Assembly (NCBI GenBank): GCA_009746045.1
Contig: RPFO01000926.1
Span: 1 to 49,102, forward strand
Direction of reading: 5' to 3'
Length of the DNA stretch: 49,102 bases
Origin: Mesostigma viride
Lineage: Eukaryota > Streptophyta > Mesostigmatophyceae > Mesostigmatales > Mesostigmataceae
Part shown: piece after piece, positions 9,016-17,506 of the stretch
How the letters are laid out: each line of letters starts with the position of its first letter
Numbering within the stretch: the first letter of the stretch is position 1
Notes under the pieces: model-generated
The model's database searches: none
Told to the model about the DNA's origin: nothing
Seen by the model: the letters and a program-made list of their open reading frames with translations, nothing else
Made by a program: the position numbers and the translations under genes

Positions 9016-12000
9016 ATGCAGAAGGTGGATGTTGCGTCCTCACACGCAGGGCCCGTCCAGGCGTCTTCCCAGGTGCGTAATCTGGCTAGGCAACTGAGCT
9101 ACACGGATGCTGGACGCAGGCTGCACAATATCTTTGGTCACACAGCCATGGCTGAGATGTTTGATTGGAAGATTGGAGATGAGCCACTGAGGGAAGCATG
9201 CAGAGCTGCAGCTGAGCAATGTACTTGTAAGGAGAATGCTGCCAAGAAGCCAAGGTCCCATGCTAGGGAGCCTGCCAGGGAGAAGGGGGACATCCAGGTA
9301 GACGTCCAGCATATCAGGGGCTTATACATTTTGGTGGCAGTGGACAGATTTAGCAGGTACAGGCTGCTCCAGATTCTGCCAGATATGAAGGGGAACACCC
9401 TGCTGCTGGGCTTGCAGACTCTCTTACCAGGCTTTGGGGTGTACAAGACAGTACAGGCTGATATTCAGTTTGAGTGCCTACTGTCACAGCAGGAGCAACT
9501 GCCATGCAAGCTGCTGGTCACGCCCAGGGAGAGCCATGGACAGCAAGGTGCTGTGGAGAGATCCATCAGGGAGGTCAAGACCGTAGTGCTGGCAGAACCT
9601 AAGGTGCCACTGGTAGCATCTGCTTTGGAGAGGGCAGTGTGGACCAGGCAGGTGGAAGAACAGTTGAACCTCAGAATAAACTACTATTATGACGGGGTGG
9701 CTGTCAATCCTGTAGCACTGCAGTTTGGGATGCTAGCCCAGGAAGTGGTCCAGGCTTGCTTGAGGAAAGCAGACAGGGTGTTTGCTCAGTTGAGACGCAA
9801 GGATAGGGGCTGGAATGTGCTGAGGCCTCAGGTGGGGCTGAAGGTCAGAATGTGGAAGGAGCCATCAATGCAGGGCAAAAGGGGCAAGTGGCAGAACGGG
9901 GTGGTGACCTGTGTGGAAGATGCCAATCGTTCCTGCCTTGTGGCCTTGGAGAGTAATCCCAGGCATGTTTACAGGTTGAGCTGGGCCAACGTCAAGGAAC
10001 GCAAGCCACATGCAATCTGGCCTGCAGACGGGCCTGGACCCCAGTGTTGGCTGGAGGGCCAGGTTAAGGACCAAGTAGTTGATGTGCCTGTCACTGACGT
10101 GGGAATTGGCTATCCCTCTGATGATGATGAGGTGCAGGAGGCAACTGCATCACCTGTGGTGGAGCCAACGGGGGCTGGGCCTGCACCAGGGTCCAAGAGG
10201 CCACTCATGGCAGACATTGTCCGGTCGCTCATGTTCAACAAGCACAAGGATCCCAAGGTATCTAAGTTGACTGAATGGGGTTCTTGCTGGGCTGCTACCC
10301 TAGAAGTGGATACTAACTCAGAGGTGTCTATCATCAGGGTGGAGGATGCTCAGGGCCTGAAGGTGAATAAGGCTGGCTGCAGGGCAGTGAGTGACTTTAC
10401 GGGCACTGTAACAATGAAGATCCTAGGGGAAGTGACTGTGCCTATCCTGGGTGTCCCCACTGCGTTCTGTGTGGTGGAAGGGTACCAGGGGCCTGCCATT
10501 TTGGGCCAGAATTTCTTGTGCATGCCAGGAGTGACTCTGTCAGCAGATGAGCTTGCACTAGAAGGTCACGGCAGTTTGCCCCTCCAGAGATATCACTACT
10601 CCAAGGGTCTAGCTGTGGCAGTCAAGGCTGTGAAGGGGCAGCAGAGTGTGGGGCCTGAAGGCAAGGAGCCCATTGCTGAGGACTTGTTGATCATCCCAAC
10701 CACCCTAGATCCACGGGACTTGGGGGTGCACAAGTACCAGATTGCTGGTCACAGTCCTATTTCCTGGCACCAGTTGGTAGAGTTGATGCAAAGCCCCAAG
10801 ATGGCTAAGGCATGGATTCTAGGGTTTGTCTCCAGTGGGCATGACTGGATAGTGTCTAACTGTGCTGAGCCTGTGGATGAGTTGCCCAGGGAGCATCAGT
10901 TGCTAAGGCTCTTGTTTGTGCTCAAGCTGAAGGAGATAGACGGGGTGCAGGTGCCACATGTGAGGCCAGTTGTGACTGAGTACCATGGCACGGGGGAGCT
11001 GACAGATGAGGAGTTGTATACGCCTGGGATGCTGCATGATACCTGGAGGATTGTTCTGTGTATATATCTGTCTTTCCTGGTCAAGGGCATTGCGTACAGC
11101 TCTGTGCTGATTGATTTCAAGAGGGCTTTTCTCAAGGGTGATGTGGAGCAGGCCAAGGAGACGTGGCGTGATATCCCTCCCTTCTTTGTAACAGTGCCCA
11201 AGGTGTGGAGAGCAGAGATCAAGTCAAAATATCTCAGAATACTCAAGGGTTTGGAGGGTCTCAGGTCCAGCCCTATCATCTGGAGAAAGAGCCTGGAAAA
11301 GTTTCTGAAAACTCACTGTGGCTTTACTGTGTCTCCAGTTGATCCTTGCTTGTTCCAGAGTACTCATGAAGGGTTGCCTGTGTTTGCATCTCTGCATGGA
11401 GATGACCTGCACCTTCTAGGGCCTCCTGAGTGGGTGGATTCAGTACTATCCAAGATCCAGAAGAGGTTTGAGTTAGGAAAGGTCCAGCACATGAAGCAGG
11501 ATGAGCCCATGGTGTTTTGTGGAATGCAGGCCACGCTGATCAAGAGGGCAGGCACTTGGTTTATCAAGATGGAGGGTGGCAACAACTATCCTCAGCAGAT
11601 CATTGATGCCCTCCAGCAGCCCATTACCCAGGCCAGGTGTGCCACAATCAGGGGAATGTTGGCTTGGCTAGCTAGCATTTGTGCCCCAGATTTGTTGGTG
11701 CTGAGTAGGCTCACAGATGCTCAGCTGGTTGAGGTAGGGGCAGAGCAGGTGGTTGAGTCTGTCAGGAGCTCACCTCCACTCATACTGGCAGCTGTGGACT
11801 TGTACAAACCACTCAACATGGTGCTTTTTGTGGACAGTTCCATGGACAGCAGGAAGGTGACGGATGTCAGGGGTAGGGCAGCAGCACTCATTACACTACA
11901 ACAGGAGCACACTTCTCTGGTCAGCTGGTACAGTAGGTTACAGAACAGGGTGACGCCCAGCAGTGACATTGCTGAGTGCAGGGCAATATGTGAAGGGCTA

Positions 12001-12303
12001 CACACTGCTCTTTACCTCAGGGAGTTATTCTACCAGCTCTGTCAGGTAGCTTCCTGTAGCTTGCAGCTGCACACACTGGTCAAGACAGACAGCATGGGCA
12101 TGGTGCAGTTTGTGCACAGACAGCTCGCCAGGAGCAGGGATCTGGATTATTTGTTGCTGAAGGAGATGTCTTACCTTGCTCATCTTGAACATGTGCCTGG
12201 TGTTGACAACCCAGCAGACGCCCTCACCAAGCTGGAGAGCAAGGCTGAGCTACAATACCCTGTGCTCAAAGGGCTCATGGACCCCTTTTCTGGTGGGACT
12301 TGA
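9016..12303 (+). CDS. pol: pol of the copia-like element: integrase, protease-like domain, RT, RNase H
   Basis: 1095 aa in one open frame. An HHCC-like zinc region (H37, H42, C69, C71) precedes an integrase core with candidate D96 (or D110), D149 and E181, followed by a GQQGAVERSIREVK helix typical of copia integrases. At about 420-505 comes a retropepsin-like stretch, LEVDTNSEVSII ... GPAILGQNFL, with DTN (432-434) in place of the catalytic DTG/DSG. RT follows: LIDFKRAFLKGD (D700), then LKGLEGLRSSPIIWRKSL and VDPCLF, then HGDD (794-797) where copia has YVDD. RNase H has D940 in FVDSS, E in SDIAECRA and D in KTDSMG. The last motif is HVPGVDNPADALTK. RT and RNase H are clearly Ty1/copia-type. 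The order IN-PR-RT differs from the standard PR-IN-RT. Confidence 0.85.
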   Translation: MQKVDVASSHAGPVQASSQVRNLARQLSYTDAGRRLHNIFGHTAMAEMFDWKIGDEPLREACRAAAEQCTCKENAAKKPRSHAREPAREKGDIQVDVQHIRGLYILVAVDRFSRYRLLQILPDMKGNTLLLGLQTLLPGFGVYKTVQADIQFECLLSQQEQLPCKLLVTPRESHGQQGAVERSIREVKTVVLAEPKVPLVASALERAVWTRQVEEQLNLRINYYYDGVAVNPVALQFGMLAQEVVQACLRKADRVFAQLRRKDRGWNVLRPQVGLKVRMWKEPSMQGKRGKWQNGVVTCVEDANRSCLVALESNPRHVYRLSWANVKERKPHAIWPADGPGPQCWLEGQVKDQVVDVPVTDVGIGYPSDDDEVQEATASPVVEPTGAGPAPGSKRPLMADIVRSLMFNKHKDPKVSKLTEWGSCWAATLEVDTNSEVSIIRVEDAQGLKVNKAGCRAVSDFTGTVTMKILGEVTVPILGVPTAFCVVEGYQGPAILGQNFLCMPGVTLSADELALEGHGSLPLQRYHYSKGLAVAVKAVKGQQSVGPEGKEPIAEDLLIIPTTLDPRDLGVHKYQIAGHSPISWHQLVELMQSPKMAKAWILGFVSSGHDWIVSNCAEPVDELPREHQLLRLLFVLKLKEIDGVQVPHVRPVVTEYHGTGELTDEELYTPGMLHDTWRIVLCIYLSFLVKGIAYSSVLIDFKRAFLKGDVEQAKETWRDIPPFFVTVPKVWRAEIKSKYLRILKGLEGLRSSPIIWRKSLEKFLKTHCGFTVSPVDPCLFQSTHEGLPVFASLHGDDLHLLGPPEWVDSVLSKIQKRFELGKVQHMKQDEPMVFCGMQATLIKRAGTWFIKMEGGNNYPQQIIDALQQPITQARCATIRGMLAWLASICAPDLLVLSRLTDAQLVEVGAEQVVESVRSSPPLILAAVDLYKPLNMVLFVDSSMDSRKVTDVRGRAAALITLQQEHTSLVSWYSRLQNRVTPSSDIAECRAICEGLHTALYLRELFYQLCQVASCSLQLHTLVKTDSMGMVQFVHRQLARSRDLDYLLLKEMSYLAHLEHVPGVDNPADALTKLESKAELQYPVLKGLMDPFSGGT

Positions 12304-12705
12304 AGTCCAGCCTTTGCCAGTTGGTGGCTGACCAGTGCTGTTGTCCCCAGGGGGGAGGGCAACAGGTAGCCTACCTGTCACCAAGCAGGTAGAAGGCTCA
12401 ACAGGAGCAAGCTCTTCCTGTAAAGGATTAGCACAGTGGGATGCCTTTGGCCTCGGGCAGTTAGGCCATGACAGGGCAGGCCATGTTGAGAGTTCTTCCA
12501 GGTTGTTTGTATATATCTCTCTTGTTTAGTTTTCTTTAGCTGTGAATAAGTGACAACCTTGGATATTATGGTGTTGTAACCTGACAGTTGGGCCTTGCTG
12601 GTGCAGGCTGGTCCACTGGGAACACTCAACATTGGTTTTGGTGGATATTCTATAATAAAACATAATCATGTTGTATGCCAATCTCTCTTGTTGTCTGTCA
12701 TGTGA

Positions 12706-12725
12706 CCAGGTTAAGTTTAACCTGG
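12706..12725 (+). repeat. Short hairpin in the copia-like 3' region
   Basis: CCAGGTTAA and TTAACCTGG are perfect reverse complements separated by two bases. It lies 10 bases before the tRNA-like T-arm. Confidence 0.7.
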
Positions 12726-12735
12726 GGTTCTGGGG

Positions 12736-12752
12736 TAGGGTTCGATTCCCTA
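12736..12752 (+). other. tRNA-like T-arm (no full tRNA)
   Basis: TAGGG-TTCGATT-CCCTA forms a perfect five-base-pair stem with a seven-base T-loop, as in the TpsiC arm of tRNAs. No matching D-arm, anticodon arm or acceptor stem was found around it, so it is not called a tRNA gene. Confidence 0.4.
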
Positions 12753-12939
12753 GTTGAGCCACAGCCTGGTATGTATGACTCCTGGGCTTTAACACCCAGT
12801 GATGACATGGGCTCCCCATCAAGCAGTGGCACAGTGGTGTTGAAGTGGTTTCCATTGGTGAACATTTGGATGGATGATGCCTGGAACGCTCGGGGCGGGC
12901 GCCATGAAACGGGCGCCAGTGATAACTGGGAAGACCAGG

Positions 12940-12955
12940 AACTCACTGTAATACG
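12940..12955 (+). promoter_or_regulatory. 16-base complement of the element's primer region
   Basis: AACTCACTGTAATACG is the exact reverse complement of 6381-6396. The upstream context GGGAAGACCAG also occurs before AACTCACTG in the LTR, so this stretch resembles a variant copy of the LTR end. Confidence 0.5.
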
Positions 12956-13266
12956 TTTCCTGTAGTCAGGGCCTCTCATTCAGATATCCAGGATATGTTG
13001 CCTAAGGAATATTCAATATCCTCCTTTAAGCCCAAGCCAAGGTACAGTTGCAAAAGAAAGGGTTGGGGATGACCTGCAGGTCAAGTTAATGATCAGCTGG
13101 CAGGGTTGAACCATAGATCCCTAAGAAGGATACCATTAAGGTGGCAAAAGGGGTGCTCATGAGGCTTATTATAAGTCCAGGGTGACCAGGTGTCCATTTC
13201 ACAAGGCAGCAAGGAATGGGTTGGTCATGGTGTGAAGCTTGCAGCTCCAAAACAAGAAAGGGTTGG

Positions 13267-13909
13267 AGTTAGCATATTGGTGATGCAATATGCTAAGCAT
13301 GTCATACTTGAAGTGGCCTTTCCAACGCCGTGCTAAACGCCTCATTTGGACAAGGAACTTGAGAGTTATCAAGTCCCGAAGTAATGCCGCCGGACGCTAC
13401 AGCAGTACCAGGACTAAGGACACGTGAGGGACAGGGCACGTGGCAGTGTTGGGTGAACCATCACACGTTACGTGTCACAGGACCGACTGTCACTAGGAGG
13501 TACTGTGGTCAATATTGGTTGATGGTACCAAGAATGTCACAGGACTTCAGGACTGGCAGTCCTGCAGGCCTGGGATGGACGGGTACTTGTCATGACGGAT
13601 AAATCCAGAGCGTTACTGTCATTCATGGAAGGACAGACGTCCTGGATTGATGCAACCAAGGAAATTGACAGTGGCGGACCTGCCAAGGCGTGCAAGGCCT
13701 GGCAGCAATGGTGAGACCTAGAAAGGCTCGGACACAGCAGTGGCCAAGCGTCTTTCCCAACACCGTCCGTGGGTACTGCCGCCTCAGGCTAGTGACCACA
13801 GGGTAGTGAGGCAACTGTGGTAAAGGTTAAAAGCCGCTGGTTGAAACCATGGCTCCATTCATCACATCTTGGGAAGACCAGAAACTCACTGATCCGCGTT
13901 CATCTAAAT
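13267..13909 (+). repeat. 3' LTR of the copia-like element (643 bp)
   Basis: Same length as, and apparently identical to, 5738-6380. The target duplicate GACCC follows at 13910-13914. Confidence 0.85.
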
Positions 13910-14348
13910 GACCCCGCGTCCAGTATTTGACCGCAGACTCCCCCTGCTGCTTTACAATACGCTGGATCTGGCGTGTCTTTTCCAACCTGTAGGACTCGGT
14001 CTGGAACGGCTGTCTGAGCGTCGCGCGCAGCTCGCGGCAGACAACGCTGGCGCGCTGATCCGCGATGGTGCCGACAATCCGAGATGCCAGTCCCTTGATA
14101 CAGCCAAGGATGGCAGCCAGCAGAGCTTCATCGCATGCCTTGGTCACATCGCTGGTGGGATCTGCCGTGCCCTCGAGCACGTCTAGAACCCCCTGCGAAC
14201 GGCAGGTAGCAATAAAAAGCTGCTCGAACTCTACCCATCCGGCAAAATCCTCGGTGGCATCAATACGCCCAAAATTCTTCAAGGCTAGCTGGACTGCCCG
14301 TGCATTCACTAGTAATTTGGGGTTCTCAGGCTCAGCACGTGGAGGCAT
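13910..14348 (-). CDS. gag, N-terminal part, of the gag-only copia-type element
   Basis: Starts at the ATG at 14348 (MPPRAEPENPKLLVNARAV). It contains GRIDATEDFAGWVEFEQLF, an alternating helix with W and F spacing like the N-terminal capsid region of copia gags, then LLAAILGCIKGLASRIV and a basic segment ending AVKYWTRG at the insertion point. It continues in frame at 5737 on the minus strand. About 303 aa in total. No polymerase domain is attached. Confidence 0.7.
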
Positions 14349-14581
14349 GGTAGTAGAAACCCCACAACAAGCTCAGGCTAGAAGAACAGCTTGCTCAAAT
14401 AAAGAAGTAACCAAAAGAACAACTGGAGGGACGCAGCAAACGTGACCGCAACTCGGAATGGATCGAACCAGCGACAGGGCAGGCCAAGCACCAAAAAGTC
14501 ACACTGGATAAAAAAATGCCGAGTGCTGCACAGTAGCAACGCGTCACGGGCTGGCAGGGAAAAAAAAACTGGTCGTGCCAA

Positions 14582-14818
14582 TTAGTCACTGATATCCGCA
14601 CCCTCACTCTGGAGGTACTGCAGGTAGGAACCAAGCAGGGTGTTCAACATCACAAAATCAATAGGGCATTCCCCCTGAGGTGAGTCATACGTAGCCCTGA
14701 TTATCTCGACAATCCAACGCCTTGCCTGCACAGGATTAATGGCCACAGTAGCTCGCCTGCCTTGGAACTCAAAGGTAACAGTAACCAGGTCAATGCTGGA
14801 GTGATCAGGTCCAGACAT
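14582..14818 (-). CDS. Small ORF in the leader of the gag-only element
   Basis: 78 aa, MSGPDHSSIDLVTVTFEFQG at the start. A beta-like N-terminal half (VTVTFEFQGRRATVAINPVQ) is followed by a helical half (ARRWIVEIIRATYD; LNTLLGSYLQYLQSEG). It lies between the primer site and gag, the same position as ORF1 in the gypsy families, but no shared motif was recognised. Composition looks protein-like; function unknown. Confidence 0.45.
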   Translation of the reverse strand: MSGPDHSSIDLVTVTFEFQGRRATVAINPVQARRWIVEIIRATYDSPQGECPIDFVMLNTLLGSYLQYLQSEGADISD

Positions 14819-14933
14819 GTAAAATTCTTGTCACCAAGGATTTCCCAGAAGGTAGCAAGGAAAAAAGGGCCAATAATATCCGCAAGCCAGCTTAGGACGT
14901 ACTGATGTGGCCTGAAAACGTATTCGTAACTTA

Positions 14934-14947
14934 GCTGGTCGATACCA
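14934..14947 (-). promoter_or_regulatory. Primer binding site of the gag-only element
   Basis: On the minus strand TGGTATCGACCAGC directly abuts the 5' LTR end (TTTGACA). TGGTATC is the usual start of sites complementary to initiator methionine tRNA. This sets the element's orientation. Confidence 0.65.
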
Positions 14948-15660
14948 TGTCAAATATTTCACTACTCAGCTTAATCCAACCCAGCCAAGAATCATGAAAT
15001 CCTGGCTCAATTGGAGGAAAGCTACGATCTGAAGACCATGACTTGAATCGACAAAATATGGCGAATTTAATGATGTTAATCCGCTTTAATATTTGTCAAT
15101 ATATACTCGGCGGCGGCCATGTAAGGGCCAGCTGCCATAGCATACTTGTCAAGGCTTAATTGTGTAAAGGAGCAACCAAAAGACTTAAGGCTACGTTGCC
15201 CTTGCGAGGCAAGTCACAACACACACATTGTTGACCGTCCGATAGGAGCGGCGCAACACAGTTCGTTGGATGCAGGCATGCATGCGCATAGGAAAAGTCA
15301 TACATGCCAAAGTCTAGGTGGGAGTGGCGTCGCGTCAAGTACTCTACCATTTAAGTCTGATTTCTTTCCTTGGGCGGCGCCTACAAAGGCTCAACTTTAA
15401 CACTAGCCGTTGGTACACTACAGACGGCGCGGCGCGGCGCCAGGACAAAGCGCCACAAAGATATGGGCAGGACTTATGCCGAATGTCATGCTCATGCGTA
15501 GCTCACACCAGAGCTATACACGAAAATTTTTCCGTCAACCGTAACGCAACATAGAATGGCCCAAATCTATCTCGGCCGATCATAACTGTTACGGCCAAAT
15601 AAATAAGACTTGGCCAATAAATTAGATAGGCCTACGAACACCGAAAATTAGCGATTGGCA
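14948..15660 (-). repeat. 5' LTR of the minus-strand gag-only element (713 bp)
   Basis: Near-identical partner of 4310-5027. The target duplicate ATGAA follows on the plus strand at 15661-15665. Confidence 0.85.
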
Positions 15661-15665
15661 ATGAA

Positions 15666-16596
15666 CCCTCGCGAGATCGACGAATGGACGCGTATGTGGG
15701 TACAGATCTACTGGGCGTGGTGCAACCACAATGGGTGGGAGCTAGCTACCGAGGTTCTTATCTCCTACGTCGTCACCAACTGCATGGATCCCTCAGTGGT
15801 CGGCATACTCAACTGTGAGAGTGTCGCGTCGCGCTTGTACCCTCGCACAGTAGAGGAGCTACTAGAGCGCATTGAGCGCAAGCTGGTGCCCCCTGACTGG
15901 AAGCTCCACGAGCGTCTGGCTTTTTCCAAGCTACGCCAAGGCTCCACGCCGTTCCGCGACTTTCTGACAGAGTTTGAAGCATTCTCGGCTCGCATTGAGG
16001 ACTTGACCTGGACCGAATATAGGGCGCGGTTCATTGAGGCGCTGAGTCCGGAACTCCTAGATGAAGTGCTAAAGCGCTTTGCTGAGATACCGTGGGAGCA
16101 GTGGGATGTGATCGAGATCCAGCAGTACCTTCTAAAGGTGTCAGATGTGCTCGCACGCCGCCGCGCAGCGGTCACCTATCGGCATGCTGGTGCTGCACCG
16201 CGTCGCATCCACTTCACTACGGTGGACCAAGACGGGTCCTCTGAGGACATTATCTACCGCGAGTTGGAGGACGGCGACTATGAAGCGCCCCAGGTCAATA
16301 ATGCAATCGATGCGTCCAAGGCGCGATGCTTCCGGTGCGGCGAGGTCGGTCATCTCAAGAAGGACTGCACGCGACCACCACGGGATCGCGATCGTGGCGA
16401 CGAGCAGACGTCACCCCGTTTCTCCGGGCCTGCCTTCGGTAAGCGCCCGGAACAAGCTTGCACGGCGCCCAGACCGGCCTCGCAACGCGGGCGAGCGCGC
16501 AGCCAAGCTGCAGGACGCCCGGCAGCGTCCCACGCAGCACCAGACGCCCCGCGCTACGGGTCCTTCGTTCCAGCGGGTGAACCGCGAGTTGAATGA
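15666..16596 (+). pseudogene. gag, C-terminal part, of the old gypsy element
   Basis: Continues the frame broken at 4309. It has the retrotransposon gag (capsid) helices YVVTNCMDPSVVGILNCES, a LVPPDWKLHERLAFSKLRQG block and EYRARFIEALSPELLDEVLK, each with a clear counterpart in the younger gag. A zinc knuckle CFRCGEVGHLKKDC lies at about 16327-16368, followed by an Arg/Pro-rich tail. It ends at TGA 16594-16596. The part is intact; the gene is broken by the nested insertion and by upstream frameshifts. Confidence 0.75.
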
Positions 16597-16707
16597 GTTG
16601 TTCTCACAGCAACAGGACTCCGGTAATGGCGCCTCGTGGGTTATGGATGGCAAGGCGGTCGCCGGCTATGGGCATGGCGACGAGGAGGATGAGGTAGAGG
16701 GGGAAGA

Positions 16708-17506
16708 GTGGACCGGGCGGTCGACCGAGGCGGTCTCCCGGCCCTCCGTTCCTCGTGCCTAGTGTCCCTGCCTACACGGATAGAGGTAGATGTAGGACAG
16801 GTAGATAGGGTAGCGCAAGTCAATAACGTCGGGCAGATAGACAGCTTCGATAAGGACACCCCGTTGGTAGCGAATACCAGCGCGGGCGCAGAATCAGTCG
16901 TTACAGTAGATAGTCGCTCCCCGCTTGTAGCGAATACAAGCCTGGATGCATCCTTGGGCGAGACTTCTGCCCCAAGCACGCAGCCGGCCACGGGTAGCGC
17001 AGCGAGCTCCGACCAGCCTACGCGCGCAACTCCGGCTTGTACCCGCAACTTGCTCCTTTTTAGGGGAGGTCTGGCTGTACCGGGATCAGCATTAGACCCC
17101 TACCTCAAGGACAAGACCGTCATGGACGTGCAGTTCATGGTGGACACGGGTGCGTCTACGTCGTTCATCAACGAGGCATTGGCGCGTCGCGTAGGATACG
17201 ACATCCGGCCACATGCGACAGTGGTGAATGTGACCTATTCAGATGGTCGCAAGAGCCCCTCGCCCAGGTGGCCGGGTTGATATCAAGGCTGTGATTCAAG
17301 GCATCCCTGTGGAGCTCACAGCCACGGTCGCACCGCTGGGAGCTGCGGACATCATCATCGGCATCGACTGGTTGGACGCGCAGGATGTGGACATTAGCAT
17401 TCGACGTCGCGTGGTGTGGTTCCCTGACGGTTCCTTTTGGAGTCCTGTCAGCGAATATGCAGGGCTAATAGGGTTAATACCAAGTGCAGGGCCCCGACGT
17501 GCATAA
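16708..17506 (+). pseudogene. Aspartic protease of the old gypsy element (frameshifted)
   Basis: A retropepsin domain with the catalytic motif FMVDTGASTSFINEAL (D at 17143). The flap region follows in a shifted frame from about 17255, ending with ADIIIGIDWLDAQDVDI, the usual hydrophobic-G-x-D-W/F-L motif. A one-base change in the run near 17250-17265 breaks the reading frame. It would process Gag-Pol. A Ser/Thr/Ala-rich linker precedes the domain, and the frame differs from gag, as in the younger family. Confidence 0.7.

Larger units (their letters stand above)
12304..13266 (+). other. 3' untranslated region of the copia-like element
   Basis: No credible ORF was found; the 96 aa frame at 12675-12965 looks incidental. 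It contains AATAAAA at about 12654, a near-perfect hairpin at 12706-12725, a tRNA-like T-arm at 12736-12752, the 16-base complement of the primer region at 12940-12955, and a purine-rich AACAAGAAAGGGTTGG directly before the 3' LTR that could act as the polypurine tract. Confidence 0.6.
5738..13909 (+). mobile_element. Autonomous copia-like LTR retrotransposon with noncanonical LTR ends
   Basis: Two 643 bp direct repeats (5738-6380 and 13267-13909) that look identical flank ORFs for an unknown protein (6405-7370), gag (7439-8764) and pol (9016-12303). The 5 bp target duplication GACCC lies at 5733-5737 and 13910-13914; collapsing it restores the interrupted gag of the host element, which fixes the ends. 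By this mapping the LTRs begin AGTTAG and end CTAAAT, not TG...CA. Intact ORFs and matching LTRs indicate a very recent insertion, the youngest in the 1300-18323 nest. Confidence 0.85.
4310..15660 (-). mobile_element. Copia-type gag-only LTR element (TR-GAG-like), minus strand, split by a later insertion
   Basis: LTRs lie at 14948-15660 (5' in element sense) and 4310-5027 (3'). The element is flanked by ATGAA at 4305-4309 and 15661-15665. On the minus strand the LTRs begin TGCC and end TTTGACA. A primer site starting TGGTATCGACC abuts the 5' LTR. The internal part, excluding the nested copia element 5738-13909, holds a 78 aa ORF and one gag with a CCHC knuckle, then only about 230 bp to the 3' LTR. 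No protease, integrase or RT is present, so it would depend on an autonomous relative. The LTRs differ from each other at roughly a dozen positions by eye, so it is older than the element nested in it. Confidence 0.8.
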
